DNA of 8,284 nucleotides, from contig JAGTUY010000161.1 in the NCBI GenBank assembly GCA_018224455.1, positions 1 to 8,284 of the forward strand, written 5' to 3'. The notes beneath the pieces were generated by a model, which was given only the letters and a program-made list of their open reading frames with translations, was not told the origin of the DNA and ran no database searches. Shown here piece by piece: positions 1 through 6,157 of the stretch (position 1 is the first letter of the stretch; every line of letters begins with the position of its first letter). Origin of the DNA: Desulfosarcina sp. Its GTDB lineage: Bacteria > Desulfobacterota > Desulfobacteria > Desulfobacterales > Desulfosarcinaceae. Both the position numbers and the translations under genes were made by a program.

Positions 1-711
1 CTCCGGCGGGAAGACCGATTCCAGATTGATGGGGAGCAGCTCCAGGGGCTCATGACGGCCATGATCCTGGGCCTGATCGTCGGCGCCCGCCTGGGCTACG
101 TATTCTTTTACAACTTCTCGTACTACCTGCACCATCCGCTGGAGATCATCCTGCCCTTTGAATTTTCCGGTAGCATCCGCTTTACCGGCATCACCGGCAT
201 GTCCTATCACGGCGGACTCATCGGCGTGGTCGTGGCGACAGTCATTTTCGTGCGTAAAAACCGGTTGGATTTTTTCGGTACGGCTGATCTCATCGTCCCC
301 TGCATTCCACTGGGATATACCTTCGGGCGGGTGGGCAACTTTATCAACGGCGAACTCTTCGGGCGGGCGACGACCCATCCCATCGGCATGTTTTTCCCCT
401 TTGCACCGGGCCCCGGCCGGCGGCATCCCTCGCAGCTTTACGAGGCCTTTTTCGAAGGCATCGTGCTCTTTATCGTCCTGTGGGCGGTCAAAAACCGGGT
501 CAAGACCCGGGGGGCAACCCTGGCCCTCTATCTCATGGGATACGGCCTGGTGCGCTTTTTCATCGAGTATGCCCGCCAGCCCGACGCCCATCTGGGCTTC
601 GTCTTATTCTCCCAGTCCATGGGGCAACTGCTGTGCCTGGCCATGATCCTGGCCGGCGCGTTGTTGCTGCTCTATCTTAAAAAGCTTCAAGCACCCTCCC
701 CCGGGAGGTAA
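1..711 (+). CDS. lgt: Prolipoprotein diacylglyceryl transferase, 5'-truncated by window edge
   Basis: Inner-membrane enzyme that moves a diacylglyceryl group from phosphatidylglycerol to the lipobox cysteine of prolipoproteins, the first step of lipoprotein maturation. The frame is open from base 1, so about 236 C-terminal residues are present. The family is usually 260-290 residues, so only the N-terminal helix region is missing and the ATG at 52 is an internal Met. Visible family features in order: GARLGY near the front, MSYHGGLIG with the conserved His (codon 208-210), the Lgt signature GRVGNFINGELFGR with its essential Arg, Asn and Glu, HPSQLYEAFFEG, and the RQPDAHLG motif before the last helix. 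Several hydrophobic segments fit a polytopic membrane protein. The C-terminus (LLLLYLKKLQ followed by a short tail) is of normal type, so the gene itself looks intact. It converges on the der-rarA unit and its last bases overlap the DUF3124-like fragment on the other strand. Confidence 0.96.
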   Translation, partial: LRREDRFQIDGEQLQGLMTAMILGLIVGARLGYVFFYNFSYYLHHPLEIILPFEFSGSIRFTGITGMSYHGGLIGVVVATVIFVRKNRLDFFGTADLIVPCIPLGYTFGRVGNFINGELFGRATTHPIGMFFPFAPGPGRRHPSQLYEAFFEGIVLFIVLWAVKNRVKTRGATLALYLMGYGLVRFFIEYARQPDAHLGFVLFSQSMGQLLCLAMILAGALLLLYLKKLQAPSPGR

Positions 712-827
712 AAGGGCTGCTCCCGGTCACCGCTGTAAATATGCGAATAGCGCGGCACGTATACGGTCTGCCCCCTGAAAAGGCAGCCTATCCGTATTTC
801 TCTTTGTATCGGCAGCACCAGGCCAAA
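687..827 (-). pseudogene. DUF3124-like gene fragment (decayed 5' part)
   Basis: Minus-strand frame open between stops at 828-830 and 687-689. From about 773 down to 705 it reads GQTVYVPRYSHIYSGD followed by REQPFYL. From memory, this matches the N-terminal core of DUF3124 proteins (small putative exported or lipoproteins), where a GQTxYVPxYSHIYxGDxExPFxLT stretch is followed by a conserved TLSIRNTD-type strand. Here the match stops after FYL, and a short tail (PGEGA) runs into a stop inside the 3' end of lgt, so the remaining two-thirds or more of the protein is absent. There is no ATG; the only candidate start is GTG at 816-818. The upstream part (LVLPIQREIRIG) may be a worn signal-peptide end, and a neighbouring frame reads AAFSGG just before the QTVYVP block, so a small frameshift is also possible. 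It lies 41 nt below the rarA stop on the same strand, suggesting it was once the last gene of the der-rarA unit. Family assignment is by recall of the motif, not a search. Confidence 0.5.
761..807 (+). terminator. Possible hairpin terminator after lgt
   Basis: A two-part inverted repeat: outer arms ATACGG (761-766) and CCGTAT (792-797), inner arms CTGCC (768-772) and GGCAG (782-786), with a 9-nt loop. It is followed on the plus strand by the T-rich run TTCTCTTTG. This fits a rough Rho-independent terminator for lgt about 50 nt past its stop. The internal loop is lopsided (1 versus 5 nt) and the T-run is interrupted. The structure lies inside the DUF3124-like fragment, so it may be chance. Confidence 0.28.
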
Positions 828-868
828 TCAATCGCGGATCGGCGGCCATCAATGTCAAGCCCCATCGT

Positions 869-2218
869 TCATTTTTTCGTCTTTTCCTTCAATGTTCGCC
901 ATTTTTTCAAACGCTCGGCAATCATCTTCTCATACCCCCGGTCCGTCGGAAAATAAAACAGGCTGTCGGCGATGGCATCGGGCAGGTAGTCCTGGACGGC
1001 ATATCCGTCCTTAAAATCATGTGCATAGCGGTATCCCTGGCCATAGCCCAAATCCTTCATCAAACCCGTAGGCGCATTGCGGATATGCAGGGGAACCGGC
1101 AGCGGGCCCTTGTCCCTGACCGTCTGCCCGGCCATGTTCCATGCCTTGTAAATGCTGTTGCTCTTGGGCGCCGTGGCCAGGTAGGCGGCGGCCTGGGCCA
1201 AGGCCAGATCCCCTTCCGGATGCCCTAAAAATCGAAAGGCCTCCATGGCCCCCAAGGCCAGACGCAGGGCAAACGGATCGGCATTGCCCACGTCCTCGGA
1301 GGCGAACCGCACCATGCGCCGGGCCACATACAGGGGGTCCTCCCCGGCCTCCAGCATGCGGGCCAGCCAATACAGGGCCGCATCCGGGTCACTGCCCCGC
1401 AGGCTTTTGTGGAACGCGGAAATGACGTTAAAATGCTCGTCACCGCCCTTGTCGTAAAGCAGCGCCTTTTTTTGCAGGGCCCTTTCCACATGATCCAGGG
1501 CGATCATTCGGCGGGTGCTCGGTTTGGGTGGAGATTCGGCCATCGCCAGCGTGGCGGCCACCTCCAGGCTGTTGAGCGCGCTTCGTGCATCCCCCGAGGA
1601 AATGCGGATCAGGTGATCCCGGGCATCGGCGGCCAGGCAAAAATTCATATCCCCCAGCCCGGCCTTCTCGTCCTCGATAGCCCGGTCGAGCACGCGGCCC
1701 ACGGCGTCCTCACCCAGCAGGCCGAGGGTGATCACCCGGCATCGGGACAACAGGGGCGAAATCACCTCAAACGACGGATTTTCAGTGGTGGCGCCGATCA
1801 GCGTGATCAGCCCGGACTCCACATGGTGGAGGAATGCATCCTGCTGGGCCTTGTTGAACCGGTGGATCTCGTCCACAAAAAGGATCGTTCGCTTGCGCTG
1901 AAACTGCTGCTGTTTTTTGGCCTCATCGATGACTTCGCGGATCTGTTTGACACCGGCGAGCACCGCCGAAAAGTGGAGGAAATGGGACCGGGTTTCACGG
2001 GCGATAATCCGTGCCAGGGTGGTTTTGCCGCAGCCGGGCGGACCCCACAGAATCATCGAAAAAATCCGGTCGTTTTCGATGGCATAACGAATCAGGGAGC
2101 CCATCCCCGTAACCGCATCCTGGCCGAACAGGTCGGCCAGGCGGTGCGGCCGCATACGCTCGGCCAGGGGCCGCTGGGGATCGGTGGATTCTGCAGCCTG
2201 ATAGTCGAAAAGGTCCAT
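869..2218 (-). CDS. rarA: Replication-associated recombination protein A (RarA/MgsA AAA+ ATPase)
   Basis: Cytosolic AAA+ ATPase of the clamp-loader-like RarA/MgsA/Mgs1-WRNIP1 family. In the family it forms a tetramer that acts at stalled or gapped replication forks and binds SSB. The 449-residue length is normal. Seen in order: N-terminal PLAERMRPHRLADLFGQ box (17-33), Walker A GPPGCGKTT (59-67), Walker B ILFVDEIHRFN (112-122), sensor 1 IGATTENPSF (141-150), and arginine finger in LLSRCRV (156-162). A helical C-terminal MgsA-type domain follows, containing HFNVISAFHKSLRGSDPDAA and ASEDVGNADP. The ATG lies 2 nt beyond the der stop with no good Shine-Dalgarno sequence, so translation is probably coupled to der. 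No convincing terminator follows the gene; a DUF3124-like remnant lies downstream. The 323-codon open frame on the opposite strand is an antisense shadow. Confidence 0.96.
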   Translation of the reverse strand: MDLFDYQAAESTDPQRPLAERMRPHRLADLFGQDAVTGMGSLIRYAIENDRIFSMILWGPPGCGKTTLARIIARETRSHFLHFSAVLAGVKQIREVIDEAKKQQQFQRKRTILFVDEIHRFNKAQQDAFLHHVESGLITLIGATTENPSFEVISPLLSRCRVITLGLLGEDAVGRVLDRAIEDEKAGLGDMNFCLAADARDHLIRISSGDARSALNSLEVAATLAMAESPPKPSTRRMIALDHVERALQKKALLYDKGGDEHFNVISAFHKSLRGSDPDAALYWLARMLEAGEDPLYVARRMVRFASEDVGNADPFALRLALGAMEAFRFLGHPEGDLALAQAAAYLATAPKSNSIYKAWNMAGQTVRDKGPLPVPLHIRNAPTGLMKDLGYGQGYRYAHDFKDGYAVQDYLPDAIADSLFYFPTDRGYEKMIAERLKKWRTLKEKTKK

Positions 2219-2220
2219 CT

Positions 2221-3627
2221 CTATCGCTTGGTGGGGCGCTTGGTGGGGCGCTTGCTGGTTTGCTTTTTTCGTTTGACGGGTGTGGATCGCTTGTTTAAAA
2301 AAGCCGGGTTTTTTCCCGTACGCTGCCGCAGCAGCAGGCGAACCGGTGTTTTGTCCAGTGAGAACGCCTCCCTGATCTGATTCACCAGGTAGCGCTGGTA
2401 AGAAAAATGCACTCCGTCCGGGAAGTTCACAAAACTGACGAATGTGGGCGGCCGGGTGGACACCTGGGTGGCGTAGTAGAATTTGAGCCGTGTGCTTTTG
2501 TGCATTGGGGGCTGGGTGCGTGTCAGGGCCTGGTCCATGGCCTTGTTCAACGGCCCGGTGGTGATCCTGGCCGAATACTGGGCGTAGACCTCATCCACGA
2601 TGGGAAAGACGCGCTGAATCCGCAGGCCGGTTTTAGCCGAAACCGTGGTAACCGGGGCAAAGTTCAGGAATTTTGCCTCCATGCGCAGATCTTCGGTCAG
2701 CCGCTTCAGGGCCTTTCCGTCCCGGTTGTCCACCCGATCCCATTTGTTCAATAGAAAAATCGCCCCGCACCCGCGATCATAGGCGTAGCCGGCCACCCGG
2801 ACATCCTGATCGGATATACCCTGCTCGGCATCGACAACGATCAGGGCCACATCACATCGTTCCAGACTGTGCAGGGCCTTGATGATCGAGAATTTTTCCA
2901 GACGCAGGGAGACCTTCCCCTTTCGGCGAATCCCTGCAGTATCCACCAGCACGTATTTCCGGTCCTGCCAGGTGAAGGCCGAGTCGATGGAATCCCGGGT
3001 GGTACCGGCGACATCGCTGACCACCAAGCGCTCCTCACCTAAAATGGCATTGATCAGGGAGGATTTGCCGGCATTGGGTTTTCCCACCACCCCGATGCGG
3101 ATGGCATCGGACCGTTCTTCCTCAGCCGTCAGTTCGGCAAAACCGGCGGTCAGTTCATCCAGAAAATCGGGGACCCCGTATCCATGCTCGGCCGATACCG
3201 GATACAGTTTATCGATGCCCAGGCTGTAGAAATCGGACAGGCCTTTTTCCCGGCCCTCACCATCGATCTTGTTGACGACATAGAACACCGGTTTGTCGAC
3301 GGCGCGCAGCAAATGGATCAGATCGGCATCAAAAGGAGAAATGCCCCCTTTTCCATCGAGGATCAGGGCAATCGCATCGGCGTCGGCGATGGCATGCTCA
3401 ACCTGCTGGCGGATGTGCGCGGCAAACGCGTCGTCATCCCCTTCGGCGAAGCCGCCGGTATCCACCAGGGTAAAGGCTTTATCGTCCCAGCGGGCATCCC
3501 CGAAATTCCGGTCCCGGGTCACGCCGGGCAGGTTATCCACAATGGCGTCCCGGGATCGGGTGATCCGGTTGAAAAGGGTCGATTTACCCACATTGGGCCG
3601 GCCAACAATGGCAACGATGGGTTTCAT
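2221..3627 (-). CDS. der: Ribosome biogenesis GTPase Der (EngA), with basic C-terminal tail
   Basis: Essential double-GTPase needed for maturation of the 50S ribosomal subunit. The 468-residue product has two G domains and a KH-like domain. G domain 1: G1 GRPNVGKST (9-17), G3 DTGG (56-59), G4 NKID (119-122), G5 VSAEHGYG (near 144-151). G domain 2: G1 GKPNAGKSS (182-190), GTTRDSID around 208-215, G3 DTAG (229-232), G4 NKWD (294-297), G5 VSAKTG (329-334). The KH-like domain spans about 350-440 and ends in LLLRQRTGKNP. A lysine/arginine-rich tail (about 446-468) follows, ending in a repeated K-R-P-T unit encoded by a 12-bp tandem repeat. The start opens directly with the conserved KPIVAIVGRPNVGKS, so it is secure, although the bases upstream show only a weak ribosome binding site. 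It is the first gene of a der-rarA unit and is divergent from the transaminase gene. Confidence 0.97.
   Translation of the reverse strand: MKPIVAIVGRPNVGKSTLFNRITRSRDAIVDNLPGVTRDRNFGDARWDDKAFTLVDTGGFAEGDDDAFAAHIRQQVEHAIADADAIALILDGKGGISPFDADLIHLLRAVDKPVFYVVNKIDGEGREKGLSDFYSLGIDKLYPVSAEHGYGVPDFLDELTAGFAELTAEEERSDAIRIGVVGKPNAGKSSLINAILGEERLVVSDVAGTTRDSIDSAFTWQDRKYVLVDTAGIRRKGKVSLRLEKFSIIKALHSLERCDVALIVVDAEQGISDQDVRVAGYAYDRGCGAIFLLNKWDRVDNRDGKALKRLTEDLRMEAKFLNFAPVTTVSAKTGLRIQRVFPIVDEVYAQYSARITTGPLNKAMDQALTRTQPPMHKSTRLKFYYATQVSTRPPTFVSFVNFPDGVHFSYQRYLVNQIREAFSLDKTPVRLLLRQRTGKNPAFLNKRSTPVKRKKQTSKRPTKRPTKR
2225..2260 (-). repeat. 12-bp tandem repeat in the 3' end of der
   Basis: The plus-strand unit CGCTTGGTGGGG occurs exactly twice (2225-2236, 2237-2248), followed by a third copy that keeps only its first part (CGCTTGCTGG, from 2249). 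On the coding strand it encodes the repeated K-R-P-T residues at the Der C-terminus. The unit is a multiple of three, so copy-number changes would keep the frame. Confidence 0.85.
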
Positions 3628-3654
3628 GGCGATGGTCCGATCGGCTGCTTATTC

Positions 3655-3727
3655 CAAGATTCGGATTTTGTAATTTGGAATTGGTTTGAAATTGGGTGCT
3701 TGTAATTTGTTATTTTATTAAAGATTT
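3655..3727. repeat. Degenerate reiterated AT-rich words
   Basis: Repeated variants of one short word follow each other: GATTCGGATTTTG, TAATTTGGAATTGG, TTTGAAATTGGG, TAATTTGTTATTTT, AAGATTTGG. The pattern is a run of G/T-ended (A)ATTTG or ATTGG words with almost no C. It resembles low-complexity 'aatttggaatttg' spacers I have seen in deltaproteobacterial genomes (recollection, not search). Function is unknown. It sits directly upstream of der. Confidence 0.45.
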
Positions 3728-3853
3728 GGCGTTTTCAATATGCTGTTTCCCGTTTATCCAGGTTAGGGTCTCATAAACAATAATTGAATCATTGATGAGA
3801 GGGGTATATCCCAGGAGCGAATCCGGTGTCAAACCGCCAATCAACGATATCAT
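3710..3853 (-). CDS. Possible small ORF, 47 codons, unrecognised
   Basis: An ATG at 3851-3853 (minus strand) is preceded by AAAGGG with a 6-nt gap, an acceptable Shine-Dalgarno sequence. It opens a 47-codon frame ending with TAA at 3710-3712. The product begins MISLIGGLTPDSLLGYTP and ends in a lysine-rich ENAKSLIK. I do not recognise it. It has no obvious signal peptide or cysteine motif. The longer frame reaching to 4207 is mostly antisense to the transaminase gene and should not be used. It lies upstream of der in the same direction, so it could be a leader ORF, a degraded gene end or chance. Confidence 0.2.
   Translation of the reverse strand: MISLIGGLTPDSLLGYTPLINDSIIVYETLTWINGKQHIENAKSLIK
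3712..3738 (-). promoter_or_regulatory. Weak promoter candidate for der-rarA
   Basis: On the minus strand, TTGAAA (3733-3738) is followed after 15 nt by TAAAAT (3712-3717). Both hexamers are close to the sigma-70 consensus, but the spacing is shorter than the ideal 17. It would start transcription roughly 75-80 nt ahead of the der ATG. There is no other support, and AT-rich sequence gives such matches easily. Confidence 0.22.
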
Positions 3854-3978
3854 CACACACCCTTTATTTGACTGCCAAATGGGTTTCAACGCAGATCGTT
3901 TTGGTGTATGTTGAAAAACATTCATCGGCAACCGATCCACCGACCAAACGCTGCTCCAAAAGGGTATCATGCTCGTCG

Positions 3979-3986
3979 AAAGGAGG
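3979..3986 (+). promoter_or_regulatory. Strong ribosome binding site deciding the dat start
   Basis: AAAGGAGG at 3979-3986 sits 5 nt before the ATG at 3992. This is a near-perfect anti-Shine-Dalgarno match. It selects that ATG over the in-frame ATG at 3908, which has no such site and would add 28 residues unlike the family. Confidence 0.8.
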
Positions 3987-3991
3987 CTCCC

Positions 3992-4834
3992 ATGCCGGAC
4001 CTGGCCTATGTCAATGGAGAAATCATGCCCATCGAAAAAGCGGTCGTGCCCATCGAAGATCGGGGTTACCAATTCGGCGACGGGGTCTATGAGTTTGTCG
4101 CCAGCTATGAAGGACGCCCGTTCATGCTGGAGGCGCATCTGGATCGGCTGGAACGATCCATGCGGGAGTTGGCCTTCGATCCGATCTCCCGCGCCGACAT
4201 CCGACATGCCGTCCTGGACCTGTTCGACCGTGGCGGCTATCCGCGGGCAGGCGTATACATTCAGATTTCAAGGGGCGTCGCCCCCCGCAACCATGCCTTC
4301 AGCCCGGGCATGACGCCCCAGATCATCATGACCATCCGGCCGGTCAAGGAGATGCCGGCGGAGAAACGGAAAACCGGAGCGACGGCCATCACCGTTACCG
4401 ATACCCGCTGGGGACGCTGTGATATCAAAACCGTTCAACTGATGTCCAACAGCCTGGCCAAACAGAAGTCGCTGGATGCGGGCTGCGACGATGCCATCTT
4501 CGTGTCGGACCAGGGAGTCGTCCGCGAAGGAACCAGTTCAAACCTGTTCATCGTATCCGGCGGTCGGCTGACCACCCACCCGCTGACAGACAACATCCTT
4601 CCGGGAATTACCCGCATGGTGGTGCTGAAACTGTGCAAGGCTGCGCAACTGGATGTTGAGGAATCGTTTTTTGGACGCGATGCGCTGCTGGGTGCCGACG
4701 AGGTATTTCTCACCGGAACCGTCACCGAGCTGCTCCCCGTGGTGCGCATCGACGATCAATCCATTGGCCGCGGCGAGGTGGGGCCGATCACGCGCCGCCT
4801 CTATGACCATTTGCGGAAACAGGCCATGGGATAG
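3992..4834 (+). CDS. dat: Class IV PLP aminotransferase, D-amino-acid aminotransferase type
   Basis: Cytosolic fold-type IV PLP enzyme. D-amino-acid aminotransferases (EC 2.6.1.21) exchange the amino group between D-alanine and 2-oxoglutarate to give pyruvate and D-glutamate. The 280-residue length matches the Bacillus enzyme (about 283). Seen: IEDRGYQFGDGVYE (21-34), typical of this clade; RGVAPRNH (94-101), with the Arg and His that bind the substrate carboxylate in D-AAT (RxxxxRxH pattern); CDIKTVQLM with the PLP lysine at K146; EGTSSNLF (179-186) with the PLP-pyridine Glu at 179; LPGITR (203-208), which binds phosphate; and TGTVTELLPV (241-250). The start is set by the strong upstream ribosome binding site. 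A branched-chain aminotransferase or aminodeoxychorismate lyase is the main alternative, but the RxxxxRxH loop and the DIK context favour D-AAT. The alanine racemase gene converges on it, which fits a role in D-amino-acid supply. Confidence 0.85.
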   Translation: MPDLAYVNGEIMPIEKAVVPIEDRGYQFGDGVYEFVASYEGRPFMLEAHLDRLERSMRELAFDPISRADIRHAVLDLFDRGGYPRAGVYIQISRGVAPRNHAFSPGMTPQIIMTIRPVKEMPAEKRKTGATAITVTDTRWGRCDIKTVQLMSNSLAKQKSLDAGCDDAIFVSDQGVVREGTSSNLFIVSGGRLTTHPLTDNILPGITRMVVLKLCKAAQLDVEESFFGRDALLGADEVFLTGTVTELLPVVRIDDQSIGRGEVGPITRRLYDHLRKQAMG

Positions 4835-4854
4835 ATGCCCTTGTTCATCATCTC

Positions 4855-4883
4855 GCGAACATCCTCAGGATCCTGGCGTTCGC
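4855..4883. other. Inverted repeat in the dat/alr convergent spacer
   Basis: Arms GCGAAC (4855-4860) and GTTCGC (4878-4883) enclose the 10-bp palindrome CAGGATCCTG (4866-4875). It could fold into a bulged hairpin in transcripts from either strand. It lacks a T-run on either side, so it is not a standard Rho-independent terminator, though it lies where one would be expected between convergent genes. It also falls inside a protein-like open frame, so coding constraint could explain part of it. Confidence 0.25.
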
Positions 4884-4990
4884 AAAAGGCAAAGTAACCG
4901 TTAAGGTCTGAAAATGGCGGGCAACCACGATTGAGAGTATGAGAACGGTTGGAACAGAAGGGGAAGGCCTGCCAACAGCCGGCAATCGTG

Positions 4991-6136
4991 TCAATCGGCC
5001 TCGGGGTCGTGATGGCCGGCGACCACCACGCGCTGGACCCGCCGGGAGACGCCGCACGTCATCTCATAGGGAATCGAACCCATGGCTTCGGCCACATCGA
5101 GGACCTGGATACAGCCGTCTTCGGTGTCCCCCCAGATCAGGACCTCATCACCCACCGCTACCCGATGGTCACCCACATCCACCATCATCTGGTCCATGGT
5201 GATGGTACCCACCACCGGGTATCGCCGGCCGCCGGTCAACACCTGGAGCCGGCCGGTCAAATGGCGCCGAACCCCGTCGGCATAACCGATAGGGAGCACG
5301 GCAATGCTGGTTTCACGTTCAGTTTTCCATCGCCTTCCGTAGCTCACATTATGGCCGGCAGGCAGACGCCGCAAATGGGCCACAGTCGTCTTGAGGGTCA
5401 TGACCTGCCTCAAGGAGACGGATCGCGAGGTTTCCGTTGACGGATAATGACCGTAGAGCATGATCCCTGATCGACAGGCACTGAAATAGCTGTCCGGCAT
5501 GTCCAGTATCGCCCCGCTGTTGGCCATGTGGACCATGGGCGGAAGCGGAGATTTGGTCTTCAGCCGGTTCATCAGGGTGTTAAAACGATTCAGTTGCTCG
5601 CGGGCATAACTTTTATCTGCCTCGTCCGAGGTGGCAAAATGGCTGTACAGTCCCTCCCAGACACAGCGCCGCGAGCGGGCCAGATGGTCGAAGAATTCCG
5701 GTTCCTGGTCCAGCAGCACACCCACCCGCCCCATGCCGGTTTCCACGTTGACATGCACGCGGGCTGTCTGGCTTCCAGGCACCCGTTCGATCCAGCGGAT
5801 GTCTTCGACACCGAACAGGGTAATTCGAAAACCCGCCCGTATGGCCTCGGGAAGCTCGTCCGGGAACAGCCGGCCGAAAATGAGGACGGGAACATCGATG
5901 CCACTGTCGCGAAGTTCCCGGGCTTCCTGGAACTGAGCAACGGCAAGGAAATCCGCCCCTTCATCGACCAAACATCGCGATACGGGAATGGCGCCGTGGC
6001 CGTACGCGTCGGCCTTGACCACGGGTATCAGGCGGGCTGGGGCGATCTTTTTAACGATTTCACGAAAGTTGAACCGCAGGTGATCCAAGTGGATCCGGGC
6101 GCTGGTACGAAAATGCATGGCCGTTTTTCCCAACAT
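4991..6136 (-). CDS. alr: Alanine racemase
   Basis: PLP enzyme that interconverts L- and D-alanine, supplying D-Ala for peptidoglycan. The 381-residue length is normal. An N-terminal alpha/beta barrel carries the PLP lysine in VVKADAYGHG (K41), MGRVG with the conserved Arg (137), SHFATSDE (165-172), HMANSGA (203-209) and RSGIMLYG with the PLP-binding Arg (222-229). The C-terminal beta domain holds the second catalytic base Tyr in VSYGRRW (Y266), IGYADGV (283-289), TMDQMMVDVG (313-322) and IPYEMTCGVSRRV (355-367). The first ATG (6134-6136) has no clear ribosome binding site. A second ATG at 6116-6118, giving MHFRTSARIHLDHL, has a GGGA upstream and may be the real start. The gene lies 21 nt (or 39 nt from the second ATG) below aapP on the same strand, so it looks like the last gene of the amino-acid importer operon. 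No clear terminator follows. Confidence 0.96.
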   Translation of the reverse strand: MLGKTAMHFRTSARIHLDHLRFNFREIVKKIAPARLIPVVKADAYGHGAIPVSRCLVDEGADFLAVAQFQEARELRDSGIDVPVLIFGRLFPDELPEAIRAGFRITLFGVEDIRWIERVPGSQTARVHVNVETGMGRVGVLLDQEPEFFDHLARSRRCVWEGLYSHFATSDEADKSYAREQLNRFNTLMNRLKTKSPLPPMVHMANSGAILDMPDSYFSACRSGIMLYGHYPSTETSRSVSLRQVMTLKTTVAHLRRLPAGHNVSYGRRWKTERETSIAVLPIGYADGVRRHLTGRLQVLTGGRRYPVVGTITMDQMMVDVGDHRVAVGDEVLIWGDTEDGCIQVLDVAEAMGSIPYEMTCGVSRRVQRVVVAGHHDPEAD

Positions 6137-6157
6137 TCGGATGGCAGTGAACGGGGT

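Larger units (their letters stand above)
3628..3991. other. AT-rich divergent intergenic region between der and dat
   Basis: This 364-bp spacer holds the upstream control regions of two divergent genes and is clearly more AT-rich than the flanking genes. Seen in it: a run of reiterated (A)ATTTG/ATTGG-like words at about 3655-3727; a possible 47-codon minus-strand ORF (3710-3853); a TTGACT hexamer at 3868-3873 without a good partner -10; a TATGTT hexamer at 3907-3912 with TTTCAA 17 nt upstream, a poor promoter for dat; a small palindrome ATGTT-GAAA-AACAT at 3908-3921; and the strong dat ribosome binding site at the end. I recognise no full gene, tRNA or riboswitch. Confidence 0.6.

Noticed and set aside
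694..707. CCTCCCCCGGGAGG palindrome at the end of lgt as a terminator
   Set aside because: The stem is only 5 bp with a 4-nt loop, lies inside the coding end of lgt, and has no T-run on either strand.
741..956. Plus-strand 71-codon frame between lgt and the end of rarA
   Set aside because: It runs into the antisense of rarA and has no recognisable domain. The minus-strand DUF3124-like frame explains the same bases better.
1409..2380. Long plus-strand open frame (323 codons) antisense to rarA and the end of der
   Set aside because: The opposite strand carries full RarA and Der motifs, and the antisense translation has no recognisable domain. High GC content with strong third-position bias easily gives long antisense frames.
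3868..3873. TTGACT as a -35 box for dat
   Set aside because: The sequence 16-18 nt downstream (GCAGAT/CAGATC) is a poor -10 box, so no promoter can be claimed.
3908..3991. N-terminal extension of the transaminase from the upstream ATG at 3908
   Set aside because: The extra 28 residues (rich in H, R and P) do not resemble the family, and the strong AAAGGAGG site points to the ATG at 3992.
3854..4207. Upstream part of the 165-codon minus-strand frame 3710-4207
   Set aside because: It is antisense to the N-terminal coding part of dat. Only the short distal part, with its own ribosome binding site, is kept as a weak candidate.
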